Shown piece by piece: positions 23,203 to 33,989 of a stretch of DNA of 64,000 nt. The DNA is from Acorus gramineus. Its lineage: Eukaryota > Streptophyta > Magnoliopsida > Acorales > Acoraceae. Numbering within the stretch: the first letter of the stretch is position 1; each line of letters begins with the position of its first letter. The DNA is taken from contig CM060847.1 in the NCBI GenBank assembly GCA_030737835.1, positions 17,817,979 to 17,881,978 on the forward strand, read 5' to 3'. The notes under the pieces were generated by a model that saw only the letters and a program-made list of their open reading frames with translations, did not search any database and was not told the origin of the DNA. Position numbers and translations under genes: made by a program.

Positions 23203-24878
23203 GGCGTGTAACGATATTTGACGTGCCGTATTAGGGGGTTGAACTCATGAACGCACAGACGGTTTAAGATGACCGAAGCCGTCCGATCCGTGGACTCAAA
23301 TTTCTCAACCACACAAATAGACTCTTCTGATATTACAACCGTCCGATTGATGATCCCCCCCCCCCCCCGGTTCAACAAAGTGAAACAAAATGTTACAATC
23401 CCGAACTCTCAACCTTGCACGGAAACCGAGGCACCCAAAAAAGAAGAGGAAAAGAATCGCCGTTGCGAAACCCTCGAGAGTCCGCGATCGAAGCTTTCTC
23501 TGGTAAGTCCTTCGGGTTCCTCTCTCCAATCGATCGATTCTCTTCTCTCTCTTTAGGGCTTTTATTAGTTTCTTGTTTTGATTTGATTGGTTTGACCGGT
23601 TTTATCAGCTAGGGCTTTCTTTTAGGGTCTCTTTGTGAATTCTGAAAAGCCAAAATTATGTGTGCGAATTCATAAAGATCATGAAAGGTGATTTTTTTTT
23701 TTGTTGACTTGCGGATTCATTTGGATGATCGGGATCAACATTAACCTAAAAGTAAAGTCTATTTTGCGTAAAAAATTGTTCTTCACAAGTTTTTTCTGGT
23801 ATTTCCGCCTTCAATGAAATTCGTCGGAGGCTCTTGTGGGTTCTGGTGGTGAGGGCAAGTCGGAATTAAATTGTTCATCTTCTTTTGAATGAGGGAGGTT
23901 TGGATTGCGGAGACTGTTCAAGCTTCTGATGGCGTGGCTTTTTGGCTGCCTAGTTTGAGAAGGGATTTGGAATTTGAATGAGGAGGTGTTTTTGCTGATA
24001 TTCAAATTTGTTGGGGCATGGTTCAAAATGTTTTGAATGTGGTGATTGGGGTGCAATGCTAGACAAGAAGATTGCTAGGGTCTTCACTTCCCCTCTGTAT
24101 TTTGTAGAAGAGGAATCACACAGTGTGGGTCCATGGGAAGGTGTAGTCACCACTCAAAAGTATAGGGCCTTGTGTGGCTAGTGGCTACTATCTAGAATTT
24201 TCCTTTTGTTGGAGGTTCCCATGATTTATTAATGGGGAAACTCCAATTGATAAAATGTAGAAAATACTTCTAACAATACAAAACAATATAAAAAACAAAG
24301 ATAACCAAGGATTACAAGCAATAGGAACTGCATCACTTGTAAAGAGCCCAAGCTATCCACTTGGACATCTCATTCACCGGCACAATGAAGATCCCATTCC
24401 TTAATTGCTTGGATGACCATTTCCCAAATATTAATGATATATTATCAAAGTATGGAATCTCATCTTTGAACATGACGACGCTATAGTAAGTCATATTGAC
24501 CAGGATATGGTGTGTGAGAGAGTTTGAGATACCTTAACCTTTGAACTTCTATTACCATGAGCACGGAGGCTCTTGCACACTTCCCATATTCTATGTAAGT
24601 CTTCAAACTCACCCCGAAAGCCCGCCCTCCCAATCTCCAGATAAATTTATCTAAGAGAAATAGAGGAAAGCCAGCTTGGGATGATATTCACTCACTCATG
24701 TGAATTATGTAATGAGGCTTTACAATCAACCTACAATTTGTAATTTCAGTGCTTATCGGTTTGGAGGGGTGGAGAAAACATTAGCTTAGCTTTGGGGAGG
24801 AGAATGAAGTTTCAAAGTATTTTCTACAGATATGGGGAAGTTCACAAAGAAGGGTGATAGAAATGTCAAAGCCAGTTA
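23203..24878 (+). repeat. Right arm of 3.7-kb inverted duplication
   Basis: This 1676-bp arm pairs with 21199-22875. In the plus direction it runs upstream-like DNA, GC-rich leader, donor at 23502/23503 (CTCTG|GTAAGT), intron-like DNA, and a minus-strand LINE 3' relic at about 24190-24800 that shares TTTCCCAAATATT and neighbouring blocks with the LINE at 29330-29920. The outer end is at CAAAGCCAGTTA. It lies directly upstream of CFS1 in the same orientation. Confidence 0.93.
23380..23502 (+). promoter_or_regulatory. CFS1: Inferred non-coding first exon of CFS1
   Basis: The stretch is GC-rich, lacks a conserved open frame and ends at a consensus donor. The CFS1 coding exon at 26096 is preceded by a splice acceptor (TATGACAG|GAAATT, 26040/26041) and no other donor-bearing leader is closer. 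I infer a 5' UTR exon here and a 2.5-kb leader intron (23503-26040). An identical-looking exon with a conserved donor exists in the left arm on the minus strand (ends 22574). This rests on splice signals and composition only. Confidence 0.5.
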
Positions 24879-25529
24879 TTCAATGATCATTCCTTATACA
24901 AAGGCTGTTGGGCCTTATGTGATTATTATTATTATTATTATTGATGAAATGGCAGGCCAGCGCCCTTTAATTAAATCAAGGAAGTGGTCCAAAAGGACAG
25001 TACAAAAACAGCAAAATAAAACTTATGTATGTCTTGAGAGGAATGATGAAATCTTTCTTGGGCCTGTGTGTTCCCTTATCTCCCCCCCCCCCCCCCTCCA
25101 ACTCACACACACCCCACCCCCTCTTTTTTTTGCTCCCCGTGATACACATAATATCCTTTGGATAATTTTTCCTTTCTGTTTTGTTTCTGGGCTTTCTTCT
25201 AAATAATAAATTTGGGTCGTGAGCTCCCACCACTCTTTCTAAAAAAGGAAATGATTGGAGCAATTATGTACTTGTAGAAACAGAATCCAAACTGTTATTT
25301 TGTTAGGCTTTTGAATCATATAATGAAGAAAAGGATGGCTGGGTTTTTAGAACTTTTAGGAGTTGCTCATAATGAAGAAAAGGATAGGGTTTTTAGAACT
25401 TTTAGACAAGGCTTCTTCATTACAGATGATGTGCATCAATGTCCATTGAGCATCCTTAGCTTTTTTGTGATATATTTATCAAAAAAAAAATTATCTTGTG
25501 TCCTATATGTATTTTTATTTAGAAAGTTT
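24879..25529. other. Leader-intron DNA with ATT and poly-C tracts
   Basis: No gene. It contains an (ATT)n microsatellite near 24920-24942, a C run near 25083-25097, and a 49-bp imperfect tandem duplication (AATGAAGAAAAGGAT at 25322 and 25371). The open frames here arise from these simple repeats. Confidence 0.5.
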
Positions 25530-25905
25530 GATCCCATTTGGAGACCCAGATTATCGAATTGTTGGAATGATGACTAGGTATATTATCTCCTACATAGATT
25601 GTAAAATCCAAAGTTGCAATATCCTCCTTTTGAAAGAGGAGAGAGGTGCCTGGATTTAATGCTAATACAAATCGATCTATCTCTTGGGGAATTGATAAAA
25701 AAAGGAATATTCATTATCGAACCAATTCGTTTATCTAGAAAATGGGATGGAAAATTGATTATGTATCAAACCATAGGTATTTCGGTGGTCGATGAGAATC
25801 AGGATCCAATTAATATAAGAATATACTGAAGAGAATTGTTTCAATAAATCCGTTAGACGACAAGAAAAAATGCTTGTAGATAGAGGTGACAACAATTATG
25901 ATTCC
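25530..25905 (+). pseudogene. ycf1: Nuclear copy of plastid ycf1 (NUPT fragment)
   Basis: The open stretch 25614-25829 reads [19 protein letters not shown] then [16 protein letters not shown] and [10 protein letters not shown]. This is the C-terminal region of plastid Ycf1 (Tic214), whose tobacco form I recall as [40 protein letters not shown]. Flanking frames continue the match upstream (IYYLLHRL-NPKVAIS) and downstream (DRGDNNYD against NRDKNYYD). Frameshifts and an early stop separate these parts, so it is a decayed insertion of plastid DNA inside the inferred CFS1 leader intron and has no expected function. Confidence 0.9.
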
Positions 25906-26091
25906 TATATTATGGTTTCGGTTTGCATTTGTCCTGCGTAATCTAATATTAGTCTGCTTCTTTATGCTTCACCTGTGGAGAAATGCAAATTGTTTTAATG
26001 AACCAATGAATTTCTCATTAAATCTGTATTTGTATGACAGGAAATTCTGGTTCTAGCAAACAGCAGAAGTTATTGAACTAAAATCCTTCGA

Positions 26092-26109
26092 ATGCATGGA
26101 GGCACCTGA
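26092..26109 (+). promoter_or_regulatory. Upstream ORF overlapping the CFS1 start
   Basis: An ATG four bases before the CFS1 start opens a five-codon frame (M-H-G-G-T-stop) that overlaps the main ATG at 26096 in another frame. Ribosomes that choose it would miss the main start or need to back up, so it could damp translation. Confidence 0.6.
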
Positions 26110-29100
26110 GGGAAGATTACTATATACTTCCATCTCTGGGCTCGGTGAAGAGCATAGTAAATTTCATAATGACGGAGATTATGTCAGGAGTGGCCAGGAG
26201 GACAAAAACACTTATTTACCATCATCAAAGTCTCTGAATCAACTCTATCCATATCAATTCTCTGATGAATCAGACTTTTGTGATGATGGATATGTTTCAG
26301 GTGAAGATCATTCTGCAGCTCCACCGTATAATTCGACTCCTGAAGTGAACTTGAGAAATGTCTTGAGCGGGATAGTCTCAATCCTTACTGGCCGAAATAA
26401 ATTATCTAGCGGTGAAGAGATTCAGCAAGACTCTAGTCCAAACATATCATTCCTGGGGTCTGCCGCTAATGGAGATACATTCTTACATTCCTCAGTTTAC
26501 TTACCAAGTGCACCACCACTTCTTGAGCCAATTAATTTTGACTATAATGCTTATAGAGAAGTCTTGGAGGCAGAACCACCAGAATGGCTGCCAGATAGTT
26601 CGACTACAGTCTGCATGTTGTGTATTGCTCCTTTCACACCCCTTACACGTGGAAGACATCATTGTCGGTTTTGCGGAGGTGTATTCTGCAGAGCTTGCAC
26701 AAAAGGGAGGTGTTTGTTGCCGGTCAAATTCCGGGAGAGAAACCCACAAAGGGTCTGTGACATCTGCTATGATAGGCTTGATCCGTTACAAAGCATATTG
26801 ATAAATTCCGTCAGCAACGCCGTTCAGAGGGCGAAGCATGATGTCATAGATTGGACCTGTGCAAGGGGTTGGCTGAATTTGCCAGTGGGATTATCAATGG
26901 AGCATGAAATTTATAAATCTACGAACACATTGAGGAGTTATTATCAGGTGATTCTATTATCTTTATATATCTATGTACATTATATCTACGTCATAATGTG
27001 TAGAAAAGAGCAATGCATTGAACAAAATGTTGTTGGTCCTATCATGATTTTGCTTCCATTACGAAACTTTACACTTCTAGAAGTCTCCATTTTTTGAGTT
27101 CTTTCCTTAATCCCTGAAGCAAAACCTTCTTTTCAACTTACATATGTTTAGCCCTCAAAATTTTATCATCTTTTTTAATTCTCACTTTTATATATAGTCT
27201 TCCTTGTCTACAAAGTATCTTCTGTTGTTTGCACATCCATCACTTACTAAATTCTTTTGTTGCCAAGTCATTCATCAGCCCTCTATATCTGGCCACCATA
27301 GTGTCTCTTCTTGTGTGCCTCCATCTTTTATGAGACTCAAAAGTGCCATTCCCTTCTATTAACTTCTGTCACTTATTCTTCCTTTCCTTCAAGTAAGTTA
27401 CTTGAAAATATAGGTTTGCCTGTTTTCATACCATCCTTTTCCGCAGATATTTTTAATGTATTAAGAATTTCCACTTCACGGATCAACATGTCATCATTAT
27501 TTGGTGCATACTTTGTTAACTTAATAATATACATATTTCCTGAAATTGTATCTCCATCATATCTGATTGATTTTACATTGGTTTTTTTAAATGGGGAAAT
27601 TTAAAATGATCATAATAATACAGAAGGATGAAAGAAAGAAGAACATTTGTTTCATGAATTCTGGAAATGCTGATGGAAATTGGATACAGAATTATTCTTC
27701 AATGTTCTTAATAATAAGGTTTTTTTTTTATACATTTAAAACTTGGCATGAGGCAATTTGGGTTTGTTCTTATGTGGCCTCTGTGAGATCATAAGTGTAA
27801 TTGCAATATAAGGTTAAGATGTAGACATTGTATTTTGAGCTTTGATACATTTGTACAGTTACCTTGAACCCATTAGATAGTTGATATTGATGTTACACCA
27901 TGATCCTTGAGTACCTAAAAGAATTCAATTATTGTTTCTTTCCTAGTTAATTCAATGTTCATTGAGGTTATTGTAAGAAAATAACTCGTAGATGTCTTCT
28001 TGATTGACTAGTTTTTTGGTTTTCTTTATTATTATAATTTCGGGTATTATGAAGTTTTTGTATAAATATCTTTAATATGAATCCTAAAATTTATCCTTAT
28101 TTTTGGGGAAAAAGAAGAAGCATGAATTCCACTTATTTTTGTGCTTAATACTTTGATTTCTTGGATAACAGGCTTCTAGGTTAAGCCCTGAGATGTCCAT
28201 CCCCCCAGCAATTCTTAAAGGAGCTAAAGGGCTTGCAATTTTAACAGTTGTCAAAGCTGGCGTGCTTCTTACTTACAAACTGGGCACTGGGCTGGTGGTT
28301 GCTCGAAGGTCTGATGGATCATGGTCTGCACCATCTGCCATAGTCTCCATGGGATTGGGATGGGGAGCACAGGTAGGTATTTGAAAAATGTGAAATTTTA
28401 TTGATTCAAATATCTATTTATTTTTTTAACAAGTTGGAAACATTTATGATGTTCTAAAAACTATATAAAAATCATCTTAACTGATTGTCTTGTGGATGGA
28501 CGGAAACTTGAAATAGTGTTGGAGTTTGGAAAAGGGAGTGCTACAGTGAATATTTATGAGCAGTCTTTGGATGTGTTGTGTGGTCGTGTATATGCGGCTG
28601 CATGTATACGGCCCCACATGCAGGCCAGGCCCACATATGTGGTCCATGTTAAGCGGACGCACAAACCTTGACAGAAAGGAGAGGATATTTTGGCTGAATC
28701 TATTGTGGTGTTGTGGAGGTGATTCGTTTATTGTGTTATGTTATAATTGCAACCACTTGACAAGTGATTGTAATTGTTCATCAAGATTCTTTGAATAAAA
28801 AAATAGCTTTGGAAGGTTAGTAGTCTTTAATATTTATGTTGTTATCTATTGTTTAGAAATAATCATTTTACATTTAATATTGATAAAAGTACAAAAACAT
28901 ATATTCTCCTGCCTACCACATATACTCTATGCAGTATCCTAGCCGCACACAAATTGCCTATTGCATTTCCGAACAGGCGAACTCTGCTTACAAGAAACAA
29001 CTAATCTTTGGAGTAGTGAGCTTGAAGAACAGTCAGATGGCAGGATATAGATGAATTGAATTATGGATTTGGTTGAGAAAATTAAAATAGTTGCTTTGAT

Positions 29101-31733
29101 CAATTCAATTTCTCAGATTAACAAAAGTGACTGATGTTTGCTGTTGATGTTGGCTAAATTAATAATATGATAATCAAGTAGTTAAGTCATTTTTTCCCCA
29201 ATAGTAGAAGAGAAGGACAAATACATAAGAGTTGAAGGTGAAGAAGAGGGGGAAATTTGCAGTGGCTTGTTCATGTTTCTCAGAAGGATGGAAAAAAATA
29301 TTACCAGGATGCAGACATATGTGCTAGTATTCCTCCTTTTTTTTTTTTGAGTGAAATTTTGGAGCTTTATTTAATATGAAATGATGCCCCTCTAACAAAA
29401 GTGGAGATGAGGGATATCCCAAAATAAAAGTGCAAAAAAATGAAGATAGAGAGAAAAGCAATACAAAAATTCCCCTATAGTAGTAAGGTCAATGACTCAA
29501 AAGATTCTGGGAACAACAACGTCCTCCTAATTATAGTCCTAAGGAACAAACAGAGCTATATCCTTCTACCAATAAGAGCACAAATCCCAAGTCCGTATAG
29601 AGTCACCGTGATGATTTCCCAAATATTCACTATGTAGATTCTTTTGTTTCGAAAGATAGCTTCATTCCGGATCCACCACACACACCAACACGTGGCATGA
29701 GGAATGATGACAAAAAAAATTTAGCATGTTGACTTCTATCCCCTCCCCCCCATTAGCCTTTCACGGAAAAAAGCCACATTTCTTCAATATTTGAGAAAAA
29801 ACAATTCTCCCCAAGCACCTCACTCACTTTCACCCATATGCTTGAGCTATAGTGACAACCGAAAAAGAGGTGATGCTAGTATTAAGTTGGTTGATATGAG
29901 TTCTCATCTGATGTATCTTCCTTTGAAATTGTTTAAATAATTAATGTTGTTGTTTTTTAAATAAAGGCTTCGGCTCTAGGAGATCCTTACGGACCTCATT
30001 TGTGTAGTTGTGACTATTCCTCATCTTCCATCTCAAATCGATGTTGTCTGATAATTTCTGCCTTTTTTTTAACAGATTGGTGGCGAGCTTACAGATTTTA
30101 TTATTGTGCTCCACGGTTCAAAGTCTGTCAAGGCTTTCAGTAGTCAAATGCATTTCTCGCTTGGGGCGGGCTTGAGTGCTGCAGCAGGTCCTGTAGGAAG
30201 AGTGTTGGAAGCGGATCTTCGTGCTGGTGATAGGGGATCTGGCATGTGCTATACTTATAGCTGCAGCAAAGGTATGCTTTATTTTTCACCCAGTGTTTTT
30301 TTGAAGAGATAGGTAGGAACTTACTATCATTCATTAATGAAATCTGGTACAGTGCCATAAACAAAACAAAAGAAGGGAAACAGTAGATGAGTAGTCGACT
30401 AAATGACCTGCTAATCAGAAAACAACAACCAGGACCAAAAGGAATTACAATCAAACAGCAGTAGCAATTTGACTCAATTTCATACAGTCCAAACAAGGGC
30501 ATCTTAATTGCTCGTGAATGATTTGATTACTCTATCCTGAACCGGGATGATATTTTGTCTCTCAGGGTCCATATTGATCCGAGATACAAAAGCGGTGATT
30601 CTCATAATCCTGCGTTCCAACTTCCAAACCCAGCTTTTTAAAAGCATATATTTCATAACTTTTCAGTCAATGGGTTGTTCACACGGTAAAAGTGGGGGGG
30701 TGGTGTTTTAAAAGCTAAACGCGAAAAGGTGTTTGGATCCCCATTTGGGAACCTTACGCTTTTCAAACTCAAAATCCACCCAAACAAGGCTTCAGCGTAT
30801 TTAATTTTGAAATGAATTCAGAATCGTGTAATTTATTTTTACCTTGAAATCTATCACTCTTTCATATTTTTATTTTTCTATTTTCTTTCCGCTGCCCCCT
30901 CCCATGTTCATCTTTATTATCTCCTTTGCCAAGATGTCAACTATTTATATGTTGTTACTATCATGGATTTCAAATTCTCTATAATTACCAATAATAATAA
31001 AAAAAACATTGTCTTAAAAATAAAACCTAAATTAACCTGACCTTTACCCAACCAGAACCAAGCTCAAACCCAACATGAACCCCAACCTAAATGGACCGGT
31101 TGGGTTTGGTTTGACCTCCTCGGGTTCGAGGGTCGGGTCTGGTTGTGCTTGGGTTGACCTATTCCATCTTCGGGTATGGTTCATCCAAAATCACTGCCTT
31201 AACCTAACCCTCTTGGGTTGGGCATGATGAGTGGTTTAGGCATATGTCTACTTTTATTACCTTTTTTATTTCTTCTGAAGGCAAACATATTTCAAATTAT
31301 GCAAATAATTCTCCAAACCTAAACAGATTTGTGAGTGCAGTTTGATTAATGGAGGTAAAAAACTCATAAATTGGGGTGAGAATATAAATGAGATGGTTGA
31401 TTAGTTTGATGTGTAGCTGATGCTATAAATTGTGAGCTGTAAAGCTGTATCGACATGCATGCCCTTTTCATTGATGTTCGGATTTAATTAATAAAATGCC
31501 AATTATACAACCAATTTAGATACATGATATTTGGTGAAATTGGAATAGGTGCCTTTGTGGGGGTTTCACTGGAAGGCAACATCGTCGCAACACGGATGGA
31601 CACCAATCTGCGCTTTTATGGAGACCCGTATCTTACGACCACAGACATTCTTCTTGGAGCTGTGGAGAGACCTCAAGCTGCCGAACCTTTGTACTCTGCT
31701 CTGGATGACCTGTGCACAAATCTAAGCTGTTAG
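26096..31733 (+). CDS. CFS1: FYVE and SYLF domain endosomal/autophagy protein, CFS1-like
   Basis: Arabidopsis CFS1 (with paralogue CFS2) binds PI3P on endosomes and autophagosomes and links ATG8 to the ESCRT-I subunit VPS23 so that autophagosomes mature into amphisomes. Four exons, 26096-26947, 28172-28372, 30076-30271 and 31549-31733, join in frame to 477 aa with GT-AG borders. The FYVE finger spans about residues 164-230: WLPD (164), RGRHHCRFCG (185-194) and RVC (219-221), with eight zinc-binding Cys/His positions visible. A PSAP motif at 137-140 fits VPS23 binding, and WLNL at 259-262 fits an ATG8-interacting motif. The SYLF (Ysc84) lipid-binding domain fills residues 285-477, including GVLLTYKLGTGLVVAR and AFVGVSLEGN. 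The length is close to the Arabidopsis protein. Continuation of the first exon to 27097 is intron read-through. CFS2-like identity cannot be excluded. Confidence 0.92.
28373..29329. other. CFS1 intron 2, 5' part
   Basis: Intronic and non-coding. The part 28556-28680 is GC-richer, with GGCCCACATATGTGG-type dyads, and may be a degraded insertion, but no family is clear. Confidence 0.4.
29330..29920 (-). mobile_element. LINE relic C (intron 2 of CFS1)
   Basis: A T tract at 29338-29350 (reversed poly-A tail) is followed on the minus strand by the L1-type post-RT region, with W-x-x-R-N-E-A-x-F-R-N-K-R like sequence near 29690-29640. It aligns by landmark with the LINE part of the inverted arms (TTTCCCAAATATT at about 29618). 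The body is 5' truncated and frame-broken. Confidence 0.65.
30640..31260. repeat. MITE-like and GGGTTGG-rich repeats in CFS1 intron 3
   Basis: The part 30640-30800 has MITE-style ends (GTTTGGATCCCCATTTGG, then CACCCAAACAAGGC). The part 31010-31260 is dense in GGGTT/AACCC variants like those at 2490-2780. No coding capacity is seen and boundaries are uncertain. Confidence 0.35.
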
Positions 31734-32340
31734 CATCTCATTGTGTGAACATTGCCCTCCCATTGGAAAGCAAATCTCTAGTTCTTTAGACTCCTCTGTC
31801 TGTTCTTCTCTTCATTCAGAAAAGAAGGGTTTGATACTTGTGAGGAGGCTTTGCAATGCTCAACTGTACAGCTATCATAATTAGTCACTGCTCATTCTTT
31901 GTGGGTTGTTTCTATAAACATTTATCATGTACATAGAAAAATAAATGTTATTTATATGACTTGTATATATTGCTTTACAAAAGGTGATATGGGTACCCAG
32001 TAATCTTTGTATGAAATATTTGATCTGACCTTACAAGATATTTTGGATTTAAAACAATTCGAAGAGATGGGTGGGTTGGATTTAGGCAGGGAACTAACAA
32101 AATCATGTCATTATATTTTTTGTTAGTACATTGGTAAACATGTTGTGAGTAGTCTTACTACTCACAACTTTTATCGAAGCACAGGATACCCAAGAACCCA
32201 TTTATATTCTAAAAAACAATTTTCCATATAAATAGTATGAGTACCAGCAATAAATGTCTACTTTTCTGCTCAATATGATTTAATAATTACTTTCTTAATG
32301 TAATCATCCAATTAAATATAAATATATAACAAAGACAAAT
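31734..32340. other. CFS1 3' UTR and intergenic DNA
   Basis: An AATAAA poly(A) signal lies at 31940-31945, about 210 bp after the CFS1 stop. A 12-bp dyad GAGTAGT...ACTACTC occurs near 32149-32163. Otherwise it is AT-rich with no gene. Confidence 0.5.
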
Positions 32341-32363
32341 CAACAGTAAGACAAGAAACTCTG

Positions 32364-32476
32364 TGCCCTCGTCCACACATTCTCTGCTTCATGTTGACCA
32401 CACAATCTCAAGCAACTCCCACGTGATCTATGCCCTCGTCCACACATTCTCTGCTTCATATATCGACAATATATAG
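32364..32476 (+). promoter_or_regulatory. GSTF promoter with 29-bp direct repeat and G-box
   Basis: A 29-bp sequence (starts TGCCCTCGTCCACACATTCT) is present twice without change, at 32364-32392 and 32431-32459, offset 67 bp. A G-box CACGTG lies between the copies at 32420-32425. A TATATAG-like element is at about 32470-32476, 39 bp before the ATG, so the start site must be close to the ATG or an earlier TATA is used. Confidence 0.65.
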
Positions 32477-32514
32477 TAAGAGATGGAGATCATATTGAAG
32501 ACAAAAGGAGAGAG

Positions 32515-33302
32515 ATGGTGGTGAAGGTTTATGGTCCAGCTTATGCATCAGCAGCAAGGAGGGTCTTGGTGTGTTTGATTGAGAAAGATGTGGAGTTTGA
32601 AATCATTCATGTGGATATCCTAAAAGGGGAGCAAAAGAGTCCCCAGTTCCTCAAATTGCATGTAAAACCAATCATCAAAAACACACAAATAAATCTCATA
32701 TTGGTTTTTTTTTGCTACTAACTTTTGATGGTTTGTTCTCCAGCCATTTGGGATGGTACCAGTGATCCAAGATGGAGACCTCACTCTATTTGGTAAGTAC
32801 ATATTTCAATTCAAATCTTATTTGCAGTTCATATAACCTCCTATTATATATCAAACCTACAGAGTCTCGCGCCATCATTCGATACTACGCAGAGAAGTAT
32901 GCGTCTCAAGGGATGGACTTACTGGGGAAGACAACAGAGGAGAGGGCAATTGTTGAACAGTGGCTCGAAGTCGAGGCGCAGAACTACCAGCCGCCCGCAT
33001 ATGATCTGGTGGTCCAGATTATGTACCATCCGAAGATGGGACTGTCATCTGACGAAGGACTTATAAAGGAGAGTGAGGAGAAGCTGGGGATGGTGTTGGA
33101 TGTGTATGAGGAGAGGCTGTCCAAGTCAAGGTACTTGGGAGGGGACTTCTTCAGCCTTGCTGATGCCTCTCACTTGCCATTCACCCAGTATTTAGTGAAT
33201 GATGTGGGGAAAGGTTATCTCATCAGGGAGAGGAAGCATGTGAGTGCTTGGTGGGATGACATCTCCAACAGGCCTTCCTGGAAGAAAGTGCTTAAGCTTT
33301 AG
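32515..33302 (+). CDS. Phi-class glutathione S-transferase (GSTF)
   Basis: Plant GSTFs conjugate glutathione to electrophiles, reduce peroxides or carry flavonoids in the cytosol. Exons 32515-32661, 32744-32792 and 32863-33302 join in frame to 211 aa with GT-AG borders, the usual three-exon GSTF layout and length. The N-terminal thioredoxin-like domain (about 1-78) has the likely catalytic Ser12 in YGPAYASAARR, the cis-Pro segment MVPVIQDGD (53-61) and ESRAI (66-70) for the glutathione gamma-glutamyl group. The C-terminal helical domain ends with LADASHLPF and VSAWWDDISNRPSWKKVL, typical of phi enzymes. A poly(A) signal AATAAA is at 33345-33350. The numbered family member cannot be assigned. 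The gene is tail-to-tail with the germin-like gene. Confidence 0.95.
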
Positions 33303-33780
33303 TTGATATTGTTTGTGTTTTGTTGGATTGACATGAAGGCATCAAATAAATGATGGAATTTTGCATGGTTAATTTTGGTGTAGCATGTGTGTGTGACAAG
33401 TACTCTTTATGTTTTGATGATTGGAAAATCATACATGCAGCCCCATGTCCTCAATAATTGTCTAGTATAAAACATAAAATTATATGTAAACACACAAAAC
33501 ATTACTTGTTTTAAAGTAAAAATAAAAACTCATGCTAACACTAAAATATTAATATATTAATATAATAAATAATAAAAATATAAAATTATTTTGGATATTG
33601 ATATTTTTCGGATGGCAAACCATCATATTCGTATTTGAAATAATATTTTATTATTATTTATTATATTAATATAATAAAAAATAATATAATATTTATTATA
33701 CTATTAAAGATGAGTGCTTTTGTATATTTACAGCTTGGTAATGAAAGATAATTTACTTATAAAAAAAATATTATATTATA
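33303..33780. other. AT-rich GSTF/GLP intergenic DNA
   Basis: Contains the GSTF 3' UTR, then ATTATTAATAT-type low-complexity DNA (33540-33720). No gene is visible. The short minus open frame 33757-33987 is probably GLP 3' UTR. Confidence 0.5.
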
Positions 33781-33989
33781 AATACAGAAAAGAAAGGTTG
33801 CGGCGGCTGAACACCGCAGAAAATTTTGTTTAGTTCTGTTCATACAAATGCTAGTCATCCAAAATACGAACAATACAATAGAGACAAACCACTTTATTAT
33901 TAATAATGCAAAACGAGTTGACACAAGCCTTTTGAAATACAAGTAAAGATAGGATGTGGTTCTACGTATGAGGACCCAATCAGGCATTA

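Noticed and set aside
22464-23612. Paired identical short proteins in the two inverted arms
   Set aside because: They are leader and intron sequence duplicated by the inverted repeat, with no domain and no supporting codon pattern.
21161-24915. Diverged direct repeat (TTCAATG...CCTTAT...TGTT) just outside both arms as a possible long target duplication
   Set aside because: Only short scattered words match and spacing differs. It could easily be chance in AT-rich DNA.
26941-27097. Extension of the CFS1 first exon to 27097
   Set aside because: A donor at 26947/26948 follows a conserved residue and the remaining exons continue the SYLF domain; the extension is intron.
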